64,000 nt of DNA from SZUA-254 sp964596065. Lineage in GTDB: Bacteria; Bacteroidota; Ignavibacteria; UBA10030; SZUA-254. This document shows, piece by piece, positions 25,278-34,098 of the stretch (position 1 is its first letter; every line of letters starts with the position of its first letter). A program made the translations under genes and the position numbers. The notes beneath the pieces were generated by a model that had not been told where the DNA came from, searched no databases, and saw only the letters and a list, made by a program, of their open reading frames with translations. The stretch is taken from positions 1-64,000 of the forward strand of contig CAZQSM010000004.1 in NCBI GenBank assembly GCA_964596065.1. Direction: 5' to 3'.

Positions 25278-26309
25278 TCAGGCGGGATATGATCCCCCCT
25301 GCGACGGGCGAGCCGCGTCGGGGGACGCGGACGCCTCCGCGACACCCGAGGGATGTTCGTGGTGGCCGTGGAGACAGTTCCGGCAGGTCGACCGCGAATC
25401 GAGGAAGGTCGTCGAGTGTTGCCAGATGTCGCGGAAATCGTACCCGGTATCGCGCAGGGTGGCGCGTTCCCCGCCGCTGCCGCCGCAGGGCCGGACCCGG
25501 CCCTCCTCGTCGATGAACGCAAACGACTTGCCGCCGAGGCAGGAATAGTCCCAGGATCCCCCGGAGTGCGCCGTCCGGCCATACCTGGAGCTGTTCGGGA
25601 TGAATTTGACGCACTGGGGGGAGATGATCATCGAAGAGGGGCTGTACTCCTTCATCGTGGCGAACCGCCCGATGAACTCGTCCACGCCGCGCCCGTTGCG
25701 CGCCCCGGCGGGGCCGCCCTGGCCGAAGCGCAGGTGGCAGTAGAGTCCGCGCACGGACCGCCGGACAGCGTAATCGTGGAGAATCGCCAGCATCCTGATG
25801 TCGGGACGGGTGGCGGTGAAGACCACGTGCGACTCGTAACCATGCGACCCGAGACGGTCGAGCGCCGCTTCAAGCGCCGCGAACTGCGGAGCGTCTTCCA
25901 GGCGCCCGCCCTCCAGCCCGTCGGCCGGGTCACCGATCTTCACCCTGAAGATCCGCTCCCCGAACCGGGAATATTTGACCACGATCTCCTCGGTGAGTTC
26001 CTCCGGTGCGGCCTCCACGATCATTTTGAGGCCGAGCGCCCGGCCGTAATCGAGGATCTCCATGAGCCGCGGATAGCGGTGCAGGACCCCGTCCCCCGTC
26101 AGTACGACGATCGGCTTCGCGGTCCTGGCGATCGAGTCGATCACCAGCATGCACTCGGTCGTGTTGAGCGGCTCGGCCCTCTGACCGGCGCGTTTCCCTC
26201 TCGGGGGTTCGTGGTCCAGGGGGGCGATCTGCCAGATGATGATGCGGGGAAGTTCCGGGGCCGCCGCGGTGGGACGTTTCATGCCGGCGGGGGGTGACGG
26301 ATAGTCCAT
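25278..26309 (-). CDS. Radical-SAM/SPASM-like protein lacking the core cluster cysteines
   Basis: This 343-residue protein aligns by eye with NirJ/AhbD-like radical SAM enzymes. It has PRIIIWQI (residues 21-28), a helix, KPIVVLTGD (65-73), MEILDYGRALGLKM (83-96) and later barrel strands. The CxxxCxxC that should begin 6 residues after Trp26 is replaced by D32-x3-P36-x2-K39 with unchanged spacing. The GGE/GGD SAM motif reads GDG. The C-terminal region keeps a SPASM-like set: C257 in SCLGGKSFAFIDEEG, C275 in VRPCGG, and C309-x2-C312. It is intact, with no frameshift, and no other frame holds the missing cysteines. It most likely no longer does radical chemistry but may still bind an auxiliary cluster or a partner. 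Upstream lies tyrS, apparently unrelated. Confidence 0.8.
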   Translation of the reverse strand: MDYPSPPAGMKRPTAAAPELPRIIIWQIAPLDHEPPRGKRAGQRAEPLNTTECMLVIDSIARTAKPIVVLTGDGVLHRYPRLMEILDYGRALGLKMIVEAAPEELTEEIVVKYSRFGERIFRVKIGDPADGLEGGRLEDAPQFAALEAALDRLGSHGYESHVVFTATRPDIRMLAILHDYAVRRSVRGLYCHLRFGQGGPAGARNGRGVDEFIGRFATMKEYSPSSMIISPQCVKFIPNSSRYGRTAHSGGSWDYSCLGGKSFAFIDEEGRVRPCGGSGGERATLRDTGYDFRDIWQHSTTFLDSRSTCRNCLHGHHEHPSGVAEASASPDAARPSQGGSYPA

Positions 26310-26382
26310 GATCGGGTCCGGTCTGATTGAGATTCGTACAGACTGGAGTACCTCAATTTTTATGCCAGAATAAATCGGTCAG

Positions 26383-26432
26383 ATCGGGCCCGATTCGCGT
26401 GGGCCGGACGGCCCCATCTCATACCTGAGATG
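26383..26432. repeat. Cluster of palindromes between tyrS and the radical-SAM-like gene
   Basis: Within 50 nt there are three palindromic elements: ATCGGGCCCGAT (26383-26394), GGGCC/GGCCC with a 4-nt loop (26401-26414), and CATCTCA/TGAGATG with a 4-nt loop (26415-26432). None is followed by a T-tract on either strand, so simple intrinsic termination is not supported. An operator, a Rho-dependent signal or an RNA structure are possible. Confidence 0.5.
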
Positions 26433-26480
26433 CCCGGTTGGGTCTATGCCCCAAAAATCTGAGATTGGAGGAGGGCCGGT

Positions 26481-27770
26481 CTACGTGAGACGAACGAGCG
26501 TGTAGGTCTTGTTTCCCTTCCGCAGGACGAGGAATTTCCCGTGCAGGCTTTCCCCCTCCCCCACGATGTCCGACGGGGAGGCCACTCTCCTGTTATTGAT
26601 GTAGATGCCGCCTCCCTCGATGGCCCTCCTCGCCTCCCCCCTCGACGCGGCGACACCCGTCGCAACCAGGAGGTCGGTCACCGAGACGTTTCCCCCGGCG
26701 AGATCCGACCGTGGGAAACCGGAGGATGGCACATCGGAGAAGATCTCCAGCAGGAGATCCTCCGGCACGCCGGCGATTTCGGCGCCGAAGAAGATCTCCG
26801 ACGCCCGGGCCGCCTGCGCGAGCCCCGTGGTTCCGTGGAGCATGGCGGTCACCTCGGAGGCGAGTTTCCGCTGCGCGGCGCGTTTTCCCGGTTCCCGTTC
26901 CAGCGAGCCGGCCAGCTCCGCGATCTCGTCGCGGGAAAGAAGGGTGAAGAATTTCAGAAAGGGAATGACGTCCCTGTCGCCCGCGTTGAGCCAGAACTGG
27001 TAGAAGCGGTATGGCGAGGTCCTCGCGGGATCGAGCCAGACGGTGCCGGCCTCCGTCTTCCCGAATTTTGCGCCGCCCGACGTGGTGATGAGGGGATAAA
27101 CGATGCCGTGGACCTCCCTCGACCTCGTCCGCCGGATCAGGTCGATCCCCGAAACGATGTTGCCCCACTGGTCGCTCCCCCCCATCTGGAGCGTGCACGC
27201 GTGCCGGTCGAAGAGCGCGAGATAGTCGTACGACTGGAGCACCGAGTAGCTGAATTCCGTGAAGGAGATGCCCGCTTCCTTCGCGAGGCGGGATTTGACC
27301 GAATCCCGGGAGAGCATTTCGTTCACCGAGAAATGCTTCCCCACCTCACGCAGGAAGTCCATCATCCCCAGGGACGAGAGCCAGTCGGCGTTGTTGACGA
27401 TCAGCGCCGGGTTGCCCGGCCGCCTGAAATCCAGGAATTGTTCCAGCTGCCGGCGGATCCCCTCCAGGTTCTCGCGGATCTCCCCAGCCCCGATCAGGTT
27501 CCGTTCCTGCGATTTGCCGCTCGGGTCTCCGATCATGCCGGTTCCGCCGCCGGCGATGGCGATCGGAACGTGGCCGTTGCGCTGAAAGTGGACCAGACCC
27601 ATGATCGGCAGGAGTGAACCGACGTGGAGGCTCGGCGCCGTCGGATCGAAGCCGATGTAGCCGGTGACCCGGCCGGAGGCGAGATGGGCCTCGACGCCCG
27701 GCGTGGCGGTGTGAATGAAGCCCCGCCAGGCGAGTTCTTTCAGGAAATTATCGTGGGACGGGCTGTTCAT
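26481..27770 (-). CDS. tyrS: Tyrosyl-tRNA synthetase
   Basis: This 429-residue class Ic synthetase charges tRNA-Tyr. The HIGH-like site is HVGSLLP near residue 55 and the KMSKS-like site is KFGKTEAGTVWLD near residue 225. Between them lies GGSDQWGNI for tyrosine and tRNA recognition. The C-terminal S4-like RNA-binding domain ends RKGNKTYTLVRLT. The start is set at the ATG at 27770 (MNSPSHDNFL), which fits family length; another ATG at 27788 is in frame. A weak promoter pair (TTGCAT at 27807-27802, TACTTT at 27784-27779, 17-bp spacer) would start transcription just before 27770. Confidence 0.95.
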   Translation of the reverse strand: MNSPSHDNFLKELAWRGFIHTATPGVEAHLASGRVTGYIGFDPTAPSLHVGSLLPIMGLVHFQRNGHVPIAIAGGGTGMIGDPSGKSQERNLIGAGEIRENLEGIRRQLEQFLDFRRPGNPALIVNNADWLSSLGMMDFLREVGKHFSVNEMLSRDSVKSRLAKEAGISFTEFSYSVLQSYDYLALFDRHACTLQMGGSDQWGNIVSGIDLIRRTRSREVHGIVYPLITTSGGAKFGKTEAGTVWLDPARTSPYRFYQFWLNAGDRDVIPFLKFFTLLSRDEIAELAGSLEREPGKRAAQRKLASEVTAMLHGTTGLAQAARASEIFFGAEIAGVPEDLLLEIFSDVPSSGFPRSDLAGGNVSVTDLLVATGVAASRGEARRAIEGGGIYINNRRVASPSDIVGEGESLHGKFLVLRKGNKTYTLVRLT

Positions 27771-27882
27771 CGCCGACCAAAGTACCATCTTCGGCTTGAA
27801 AATGCAACAGGCGGGTTGCGCGTGTCGGGGGAATTCCGTACCATAAGCGGTTTGTCACCGACACACGACACGGAACGATTCG

Positions 27883-28500
27883 ATGGCCTTGCTCCAGGAC
27901 GAACCAACCATCTCCCGCGGAACGCTCCTGCTGGCGGGGATCCCTTCATTCATCCTCGCCGTGGCGATCTCCCTCCTCTCCCATCAGCAGGCCCACCGCC
28001 TCGGCGAGAAGAGCTTCTGCGGTGACCGGGGGGCGGCCGTCATCCCCGCGGCGTCGATGCTGAACCTCGAGACGCCCCCGGGGGACTGCGGATTGTCGGC
28101 GCTCACGGGACAGATCTGGACCTTTGGCCTCGCGATCGTTTCGTTCGCGCTGCTCCTCCGTTTCCCGAGGAACCTCTTCCTCATGTCGATGGCATTCGTC
28201 AACGCGACCGCCCGGCTGCCGGAGGCGATCACCCTCTTCCTCCAGTACCTGATCAACAGCCAGGCCTCGCTCCGCGTCGACGAATCGGTTTCCCTCTCCC
28301 TGATGGGACTGACCGACCCGACGATCCCCACCGTGATCATGTGTTTCTATTCGATCCTCCTCCTCTTCTTCTCGATCATCGTGGTCCACGATGTCAGGGC
28401 CGTCCGGTACAAGTGGCCGATTGCCCTTGGGCTCTTCCTCGCCACCGGGTTCATCGAGAGCGGCATCGTCCGGCTCCTCGGGCCCGGGTCCGGGGCCTGA
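27883..28500 (+). CDS. Small polytopic membrane protein with HQQAH motif
   Basis: This 205-residue protein has about four or five hydrophobic segments: near 14-33, 84-102, 105-125, 150-170 and 180-197. The first ends in ISLLSHQQAHRLGEKSFC, placing an H-x3-H pair at a membrane helix end. That is the position where site-2-type (M50) proteases carry HExxH, but the glutamate is absent, so this is only a suggestive resemblance. A segment RFPRNLFLMSMAFVNATARLPE lies in the middle. The ATG at 27883 has GGAA about 8 nt upstream. It is divergent from tyrS and convergent with hpnE (19 nt between the stops). Function is unknown. Confidence 0.75.
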   Translation: MALLQDEPTISRGTLLLAGIPSFILAVAISLLSHQQAHRLGEKSFCGDRGAAVIPAASMLNLETPPGDCGLSALTGQIWTFGLAIVSFALLLRFPRNLFLMSMAFVNATARLPEAITLFLQYLINSQASLRVDESVSLSLMGLTDPTIPTVIMCFYSILLLFFSIIVVHDVRAVRYKWPIALGLFLATGFIESGIVRLLGPGSGA

Positions 28501-28519
28501 GCCGGCGTCACCCGGGAGT

Positions 28520-29860
28520 TCACGACGTCCTGACGAGGTCGGCCGCCCTGTACCCGCTGATCACGGCGCCTTCGATCGTGGCTGGGAGCCCGGTATCCGT
28601 CCAGTCCCCCGCGAGATAGAACCGTTCCACCGCCGTCGCGGTCCCCGGGCGCGCGCGTTCCGTCTCCGGCGTCGCCGAGAACGTGGCCCGTTTCTCCTTG
28701 ATGACCACGGAGTGGGTCACCTCCGCGCCACCGGCCGCCGGGAAGACCTCCCGAAGCTCCCGCGCGGCGGTCGCGACGAGCGCCGCCGCCGGATCGCCGA
28801 TGACGTCGTACGCCGCGCTGATGACGCAGGCGACGCACGCCCCCGCCCCCTTTTCCTCCGGGAGGATCGATCGGCGGTTGAACGCCCACTGCACCGTTTT
28901 TCCGATGAGGCCCACGAGGTCCCCCTCCATGAACTCCCTGTCGAACCAGATGTTGACCGACACGATCGGCGAGTGGGCGATCGAGCGCGCGGCGGCCAGC
29001 AGGCCCGCCGTCCGTTCCCCTTGCGGGACGAAACCCGGGAGGGCCCACGGCGGAACGCCGGAAATGACGGCGCCTCCCCTCAGCGTGGTCCCGTCCCTGA
29101 GGCGGATGCCGGCGGCCCGACCGTCCTCCAGGACCAGCCCCGACGCGGCGGCGTTCACCATCACGACCGACCCGCGCGATTCGAGGAACCTGAGGGCGCC
29201 CGCGACGTAGAGTTCCGACTGCCCGATGGTCGGGATGAGCATGCGGCTGTCCGCATCGTCGCCGAGGAACGCCATCCTGAGGGCGCGGGCGAAGAGGAGC
29301 GCCGATGCGGCGCCCGGACGCTCGTTCATCACCGAGAGGGCGATCGGGTCCCAGAAGCATCTCCTGGAACGCTCGCTCTGACCCGACCCGTCGAGCCATT
29401 CCCCGACCGTGGCGCCGGCGATCGACCGTTCCTTTTCCTCCGACCAGGAGGCGAGCCATCTCCCCGCCCTGAGCAGCCCGGCTTTCTCCCCGACACCGAG
29501 AAGGCCGTAGGTCAGGATCCCTGCGGTCAGGTCGAGGGGGGCCGGGAGCCGGGGGAGGCGCAGCGTCGCGAACCCCTCCACGGGATGGTGGAACGGCAGC
29601 GTCAGCGACGGCTCGGCCCGGAGGTACCCGCCGGTCCCGATCGTCGAGAGGTAGTGGAGGAGTGAGCGATACGAACCGAGCAGGACATGCTGTCCGTTGT
29701 CGACCGTTTCGCCGGTGGTACGGTCGCGGTAGGAGTAGCATCGTCCCCCGGGCCTCGGAGACTGTTCCACGAGCGCGACGCGGCCGCCCGCCGCCGAGAT
29801 CCTCACCGCGGCGGCGAGGCCGCTCAGTCCGCCGCCGACGATCACCGCGTCGTGGATCAT
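28520..29860 (-). CDS. hpnE: Hydroxysqualene dehydroxylase HpnE
   Basis: This 446-residue FAD amine-oxidase-family protein starts MIHDAVIVGGGLSGLAAAV (Rossmann GxGxxG) followed by PRPGGRCYSY and NGQHVLLGSY. It ends with RFYLAGDWTDTGLPATIEGAVISGYRAA, the FAD-binding closing motif. Context with hpnC and hpnD identifies it as HpnE, which reductively removes the hydroxyl of hydroxysqualene to give squalene. The ATG at 29860 overlaps the hpnD stop as ATGA, showing translational coupling. It is the last gene of the operon. Family members also include phytoene desaturases, but the hpnC/hpnD neighbours favour the squalene route. Confidence 0.9.
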   Translation of the reverse strand: MIHDAVIVGGGLSGLAAAVRISAAGGRVALVEQSPRPGGRCYSYRDRTTGETVDNGQHVLLGSYRSLLHYLSTIGTGGYLRAEPSLTLPFHHPVEGFATLRLPRLPAPLDLTAGILTYGLLGVGEKAGLLRAGRWLASWSEEKERSIAGATVGEWLDGSGQSERSRRCFWDPIALSVMNERPGAASALLFARALRMAFLGDDADSRMLIPTIGQSELYVAGALRFLESRGSVVMVNAAASGLVLEDGRAAGIRLRDGTTLRGGAVISGVPPWALPGFVPQGERTAGLLAAARSIAHSPIVSVNIWFDREFMEGDLVGLIGKTVQWAFNRRSILPEEKGAGACVACVISAAYDVIGDPAAALVATAARELREVFPAAGGAEVTHSVVIKEKRATFSATPETERARPGTATAVERFYLAGDWTDTGLPATIEGAVISGYRAADLVRTS

Positions 29861-30699
29861 CGTCCCAGGAACCTTTCGAGCAACCCCTGCCGGAGGGCGA
29901 TCCCGAGCTGGGCCGGCTTCGAAAGCCGGATGGTCCTCCCGAGGACGTCGTACCCCGAGTCCCGGATCTTCCGGAGCGTGCCGTGGTAGACCGCTTCCAT
30001 GATCCTCGCCGGGCGCATCGCCGGCAGGTCGTCGTCCGCGAGGGCGGAACGGGCCGCGGCGTAGAAGTCGTCCGCACGCGACGCCTGCGTGGCCAGCAGC
30101 CGGCGGAAGCGGTCTGAATCGCGGCGGGAGAGGATCTCCTCCTCGGTGCAGCCGGCCGCCCTGAGGTCGTCGAGCGGGATGTAGATCCGGCCCATCGCCG
30201 CGTCGGGGCCGACGTCCCTGATGATGTTGGTGAGCTGGAGCGCGATGCCAAGGTTCGAGGCGTATGCCTCCGTTCCCGGGTTCCGGCGGCCGAAGATATC
30301 GATGCAGATGAGCCCGACGGTGGAGGCCACCAGGTGGCAATATTCCCGCAGGGCCTCGAAGGTGTCGTACCGCGCGACGGAGAGATCCATTCCCACGCCG
30401 CGAACGAGGTCGTGAAAAAGCCCCCGGGGGATCGACCAGGTCCGGGCGACGGCCGCGACATCATTCAACAGCGGTTCGGACGAACCCGCCCCGAAGGCGG
30501 CGGTCAACTCCCCGCTCCAGTGTTGCAGTCGGGCGCGTTTTCCCCCGACGTTCCCGGGTTCGTCGACGATGTCGTCCGTCGCCCGGCAGAACGCGTAGAC
30601 CGTCCCGAGCGCCCGGCGGCGGTCGGACCGGAGGAAAGGGAACGAGTAACGGAAACTGGTCCCGACGGGCGGGGACCCTCCGGCGGCGAGGAGGCTCAC
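29857..30699 (-). CDS. hpnD: Presqualene diphosphate synthase HpnD
   Basis: This is a squalene/phytoene synthase-fold protein. The first aspartate-rich motif is AFCRATDDIVDE, the second is LTNIIRDVGPDAAMGRIYIP, and MDLSVARYDTFEALREYC with VASTVGLICIDIFG is characteristic of HpnD. It joins two farnesyl diphosphates into presqualene diphosphate. A GTG at 30699 overlapping the hpnC stop as GTGA, with GGGAC upstream, is the likely start (280 residues); a GTG at 30711 is possible. The product would pass to HpnC (30696-31622), then HpnE. Confidence 0.9.
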   Translation of the reverse strand: MSLLAAGGSPPVGTSFRYSFPFLRSDRRRALGTVYAFCRATDDIVDEPGNVGGKRARLQHWSGELTAAFGAGSSEPLLNDVAAVARTWSIPRGLFHDLVRGVGMDLSVARYDTFEALREYCHLVASTVGLICIDIFGRRNPGTEAYASNLGIALQLTNIIRDVGPDAAMGRIYIPLDDLRAAGCTEEEILSRRDSDRFRRLLATQASRADDFYAAARSALADDDLPAMRPARIMEAVYHGTLRKIRDSGYDVLGRTIRLSKPAQLGIALRQGLLERFLGR

Positions 30700-31622
30700 G
30701 TCAGGTCCCACGGTTTTTTCCTCCGTCCGGGCCGGCCAAACCGGTCGAGGTCGCGCATGAAGAACCCCCGGAGGAGAATCCCGAGCTTCCGCCGCGTTCC
30801 CAGCGTCGGGCGGGAATCGAAGACTTCATAACCGGAACGGTCCAGCTCGCGGAGGATCGTCATCCCCCCGAGCCAGACGAGCCTCAGTTCGAGGGCGATC
30901 TCCCTCTCCGCCAGGGCGGGAAGCGCGACGCCCGCCCGGAATTTCTCCCTCGCCACCGAGACCAGCGACCGCATGAGCGCGCGGAACCGGTCGTTCACCA
31001 CCCTCCCCTTCCAGTCGGCCTCGCTGTACCCGTGCCGCTCCATCTCGGCACGCGGGAGATAGAGCCGGTCGTGTCCGAGGTCGACGCCGACGTCCTGCCA
31101 GAAATTTGTCAGCTGGAGCGCGGTGCAGATTTCGTCGGAGAGGAGGGAAAGCGCTTCGTCGCGGTGGCCGAAGATGTGGAGGACGATCCGGCCGACCGGA
31201 TTCGCCGAACGTGAGCAGTAGTCGAGGAGGTCCGGGAGGGTTTCGTACCGTCGCCGCACCACGTCCTGCCGGAACGCCGAGAGGAGGTCGGCGAGGTATT
31301 GCCGCGGAATGGAGTTCCTCTTCACGGTCTCGGCGAGGGCGACGAAGACCGGGTGATCGGCCTCCCCCTCGTAACACCGGTCGAGCTTGCGCTCCCAGTC
31401 GTCGAGGAGTTCCAGCCTGGCCGGCGCGGGCAGGGAGCCCTCGTCGGCGAAATCGTCGGCGCACCGGCTGAACGCGTAGATCGCCTGGACGTAGGGCCGT
31501 TTTTCCTCCGGCAGGAAGAGCGAGGCCACGGGAAAATTTTCGTAATGGGCCGCGGTCAGCCTCGCGCAATATTCGAATGCGGCGTCGGAAGCGCGGGCGT
31601 CGATCACCGTCGACGGGTCCAT
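30696..31622 (-). CDS. hpnC: Hydroxysqualene synthase HpnC
   Basis: This 308-residue squalene-synthase-family protein has the HpnC-type opening HYENFPVASLFLPEEKRPYV, then AFSRCADDFADEG as first aspartate motif and TNFWQDVGVDLGHDRLYLP as second. In the hpnCDE pathway it converts presqualene diphosphate to hydroxysqualene. It starts at an ATG at 31622, separated by one base from the amidohydrolase stop, and overlaps hpnD by 4 nt. No squalene-hopene cyclase lies in the window, so the final product (hopanoid or other triterpenoid) is unknown. Confidence 0.9.
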   Translation of the reverse strand: MDPSTVIDARASDAAFEYCARLTAAHYENFPVASLFLPEEKRPYVQAIYAFSRCADDFADEGSLPAPARLELLDDWERKLDRCYEGEADHPVFVALAETVKRNSIPRQYLADLLSAFRQDVVRRRYETLPDLLDYCSRSANPVGRIVLHIFGHRDEALSLLSDEICTALQLTNFWQDVGVDLGHDRLYLPRAEMERHGYSEADWKGRVVNDRFRALMRSLVSVAREKFRAGVALPALAEREIALELRLVWLGGMTILRELDRSGYEVFDSRPTLGTRRKLGILLRGFFMRDLDRFGRPGRRKKPWDLT

Positions 31623-31623
31623 C

Positions 31624-33318
31624 TCACTCCGGGAGGCGGAAGACGAACCTGCCGTCCACCATCGTGGCGCGGACTTCGGTCGAGAGGATCTCCTCCTCCG
31701 GAACGCTCAAGATGTCCTTCGACAGGACCACCAGGTCGGCGAGCTTCCCGGCCGTCAGGGAGCCCCGTTCCCGCTCCGCGAAGATGCCGTACGCGGCGTC
31801 GATCGTGTACGACCTGAGGGCTTCCCCCCTGCTCATCCGCTGATCGGGGTCGAACCCGCCCCGCGGTGTTCCATCGGGCAGCATGCGGGTGACCGAGGCG
31901 TAGAAGCATTTCAGCGGGTCGACCGGCTCGACCGGGGCGTCGGTCCCGTTGACGATCACCGCGCCCGACCGGCGGAGTTTCTCCCACGCGTACGCGCCCT
32001 CGGCGATCCTGGCCGCCCCGAGCCTCTCCGGCGCCCACGGCCTGTCCGAGGGGCAATGGACGCCCTGGACCGAGGCGATGACCCCGAGCCGTCCGAAGCG
32101 CGCGATGTCACGTTCGTCGAGGATCTGGGCGTGTTCGATGCGGAAACGAGCGGTGGCGGCCGCGGCCGGTTGCTCTGCGAACGCCTTCTCGAACGCGTCG
32201 AGCGTTTCGCGGTTGGCCCTGTCGCCGATCGCGTGGACGCAGACCTGGTATCCGGTCCGGAGGGCCCGGGCCGCGATCTGGTAGAGTTCGTCGGTCCCGA
32301 GCGTTTCGTGTCCGGTGGTTGTGGAGTCGTCGGTATACGGTTCGATCAGCCAGGCGCTCCTCGATCCGAGCGCGCCGTCAATGGAGAGCTTGAGCGCCCG
32401 AACCGCCAGGAAGCCGCCGGGTGTGCCCGTGTCGGGCGGGGCTGTGAAGAGTTCTTCCCTCCCGCCGTCCTCCCGGCCCCCCACCATCGCGTACAATCTC
32501 ATCAGGGGTTTCCCCTGTGCCGCGGCGTCCCTGTACATCGCGATCACCGAGCGCTCCGCGCCGGCGTCGACGAACGTCGTCACCCCCTTCGAAACGCATT
32601 CCGCGACGGCGATCTCATACGCCCGCCGGTCAGACTCGACGGTCGGAGGGGCGATCGCGTCAGCGATGAGCGCCTGCGCGAGCTCCACGAAGACGCCTGT
32701 CGCGCGTCCGAGCGAGTCCCGTATGATCTCCCCCCCCGGGGGCGACGGTGTTTCGTCCGTGATACCCGCCAGTTCCATCGCCCGGGCGTTGGCGATGCCG
32801 GCGTGGCCGCTCGCGTGCCTGAGCCATACGGGGTTGTCGGGCGATACGTTGCTCAGCGCGTCGTGGGTCTGGAACCCCTTCACCTCGGGGTCGGGCCGGC
32901 CCGCCCACTTGCTCTGGTGCCATCCGCGGCCCTGGATCCATTCACCCGGCCGCGCCGATTTCACAGCCCCGGCGACCATCCGGATCAGTCCGTCGTAGTC
33001 CCGGGTGTCCCCCAGCTCGAGTCGCTGCCGGGAATATCCGAGGCCGAGGAGATGCCCGTGGCTCTCGATGAACCCGGGGAGAACGGTGGAGCCGCGAAGG
33101 TCGACCACCTCCGTCCGATCGCCGGCCAGCGCACGGGCGCCGCTGTCGGTCCCGACGTAGACGATCCGGTTTCCCGCGACGGCGACCGCGCTCGCGGCGG
33201 GCCTGGTTTCATCCGCGGTGTGGACGACGGCGTTGAGCAGGACCACGTCTGCCGTCTGGGCGGGCGCCTTCCCCGCGAATGCCGCGACCACCGGGATCCA
33301 GAGGAGGAGGCGGTTCAT
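31624..33318 (-). CDS. Exported amidohydrolase (YtcJ-like)
   Basis: This 564-residue protein begins with a signal peptide (LLLWIPVVAAFAGKAPAQ) and then the metal-dependent hydrolase fold: a small beta domain, PGFIESHGHLLGLG with the first metal-ligand H-x-H, HAIGDRANRETLDAF, FRIEHAQILDE, and the C-terminal NGTDAPVEPVDPL. The closest pattern is the amidohydro_3/YtcJ subgroup, whose natural substrates are mostly unknown. The signal peptide indicates periplasmic or surface location, unlike cytosolic members. Its ATG overlaps the stop of the ABM gene as ATGA. A link to hpnCDE downstream (1-nt spacing) is positional only. Confidence 0.88.
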   Translation of the reverse strand: MNRLLLWIPVVAAFAGKAPAQTADVVLLNAVVHTADETRPAASAVAVAGNRIVYVGTDSGARALAGDRTEVVDLRGSTVLPGFIESHGHLLGLGYSRQRLELGDTRDYDGLIRMVAGAVKSARPGEWIQGRGWHQSKWAGRPDPEVKGFQTHDALSNVSPDNPVWLRHASGHAGIANARAMELAGITDETPSPPGGEIIRDSLGRATGVFVELAQALIADAIAPPTVESDRRAYEIAVAECVSKGVTTFVDAGAERSVIAMYRDAAAQGKPLMRLYAMVGGREDGGREELFTAPPDTGTPGGFLAVRALKLSIDGALGSRSAWLIEPYTDDSTTTGHETLGTDELYQIAARALRTGYQVCVHAIGDRANRETLDAFEKAFAEQPAAAATARFRIEHAQILDERDIARFGRLGVIASVQGVHCPSDRPWAPERLGAARIAEGAYAWEKLRRSGAVIVNGTDAPVEPVDPLKCFYASVTRMLPDGTPRGGFDPDQRMSRGEALRSYTIDAAYGIFAERERGSLTAGKLADLVVLSKDILSVPEEEILSTEVRATMVDGRFVFRLPE

Positions 33319-34073
33319 GAGAAGCTCCTCCCCGTGAGGACCGTGTAATGCTCCACCATCACGTCGCCGGTGCCGTGCGACCTCCCCGGATCGGCGGCGC
33401 CGCCGAGCAGCTTCTCCTGCGCGTGGCCGGAAAGCGTCTCCTTCTGGATGTCGATCAGCTTCTCGAACTTGCCGCTTTGCTCATAGGCGGCCGCCTGCTC
33501 CCTCGAATCCCAGATGGTGATGGAGAAGACCTCGTCGTTCCCCTGATCATTCTCCAGCAGGTAGACGTGCCGGCATCCCGGCTCGGCGCGCAGGACCGGG
33601 ATCGAATGCCGCACGTAGAGCTGCTTGAACTGTTCCATTTTCCCGGGCAGAATTTTAAGCGACACGATCCGCAGCCACACCGCCTGCGAGAGATCGCGCC
33701 CTTTCTTCCCGGGACCGCTCTGCGCCGCGACCGGGTACGCGCGGGCGACCGGCCCGGTGCTCACCGGGACATATTCCACCTGCAGGTCTTCCGAGAGTTT
33801 GATCGTGTATTCCACCGGCTGGGAGAAGAAGATCTTCGATTCCTCGAGCAGCCGGCCGTAGAGCCCCGAGCGTTCGTAGGCGAGCGCGTGGCCGGGCGAA
33901 TCCCAGAGCGTGAGCGAGATGCACCGTTCCGGCTTGGCGACGCTCTGCATCAGCCCGGCGTACCGGCACCCCTCCACCTGCTGCAGCGCCGTAATCACTT
34001 TTTCGTCGTACAGCTTCCGGAGGAGACCCGCGCCGTCGCGGTCGATCTCCACGTTCAGGAGTCTCATGTACAT
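33315..34073 (-). CDS. Protein with two antibiotic-biosynthesis-monooxygenase (ABM) domains
   Basis: This 252-residue protein contains two ferredoxin-like ABM units, roughly residues 1-95 and 130-215. The parallels are clear: EGCRYAGLMQS ... CISLTLWDSPGHALAYERSG in the first and PGCRHVYLLEN ... VFSITIWDSREQAAAYEQSGKF in the second, each with the WDS-A-AYE-SG ending. The linker (VPVSTGPVARAYPVA) is proline-rich. ABM proteins are small cofactor-independent oxygenases or heme-degrading enzymes; here the double domain may replace a homodimer. GGAAGG lies about 8 nt upstream of the ATG at 34073. The substrate is unknown; no heme-binding residue is identifiable with confidence. Confidence 0.82.
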   Translation of the reverse strand: MYMRLLNVEIDRDGAGLLRKLYDEKVITALQQVEGCRYAGLMQSVAKPERCISLTLWDSPGHALAYERSGLYGRLLEESKIFFSQPVEYTIKLSEDLQVEYVPVSTGPVARAYPVAAQSGPGKKGRDLSQAVWLRIVSLKILPGKMEQFKQLYVRHSIPVLRAEPGCRHVYLLENDQGNDEVFSITIWDSREQAAAYEQSGKFEKLIDIQKETLSGHAQEKLLGGAADPGRSHGTGDVMVEHYTVLTGRSFS

Positions 34074-34098
34074 GGCGGACCTTCCCGTTCTGTCCGGT

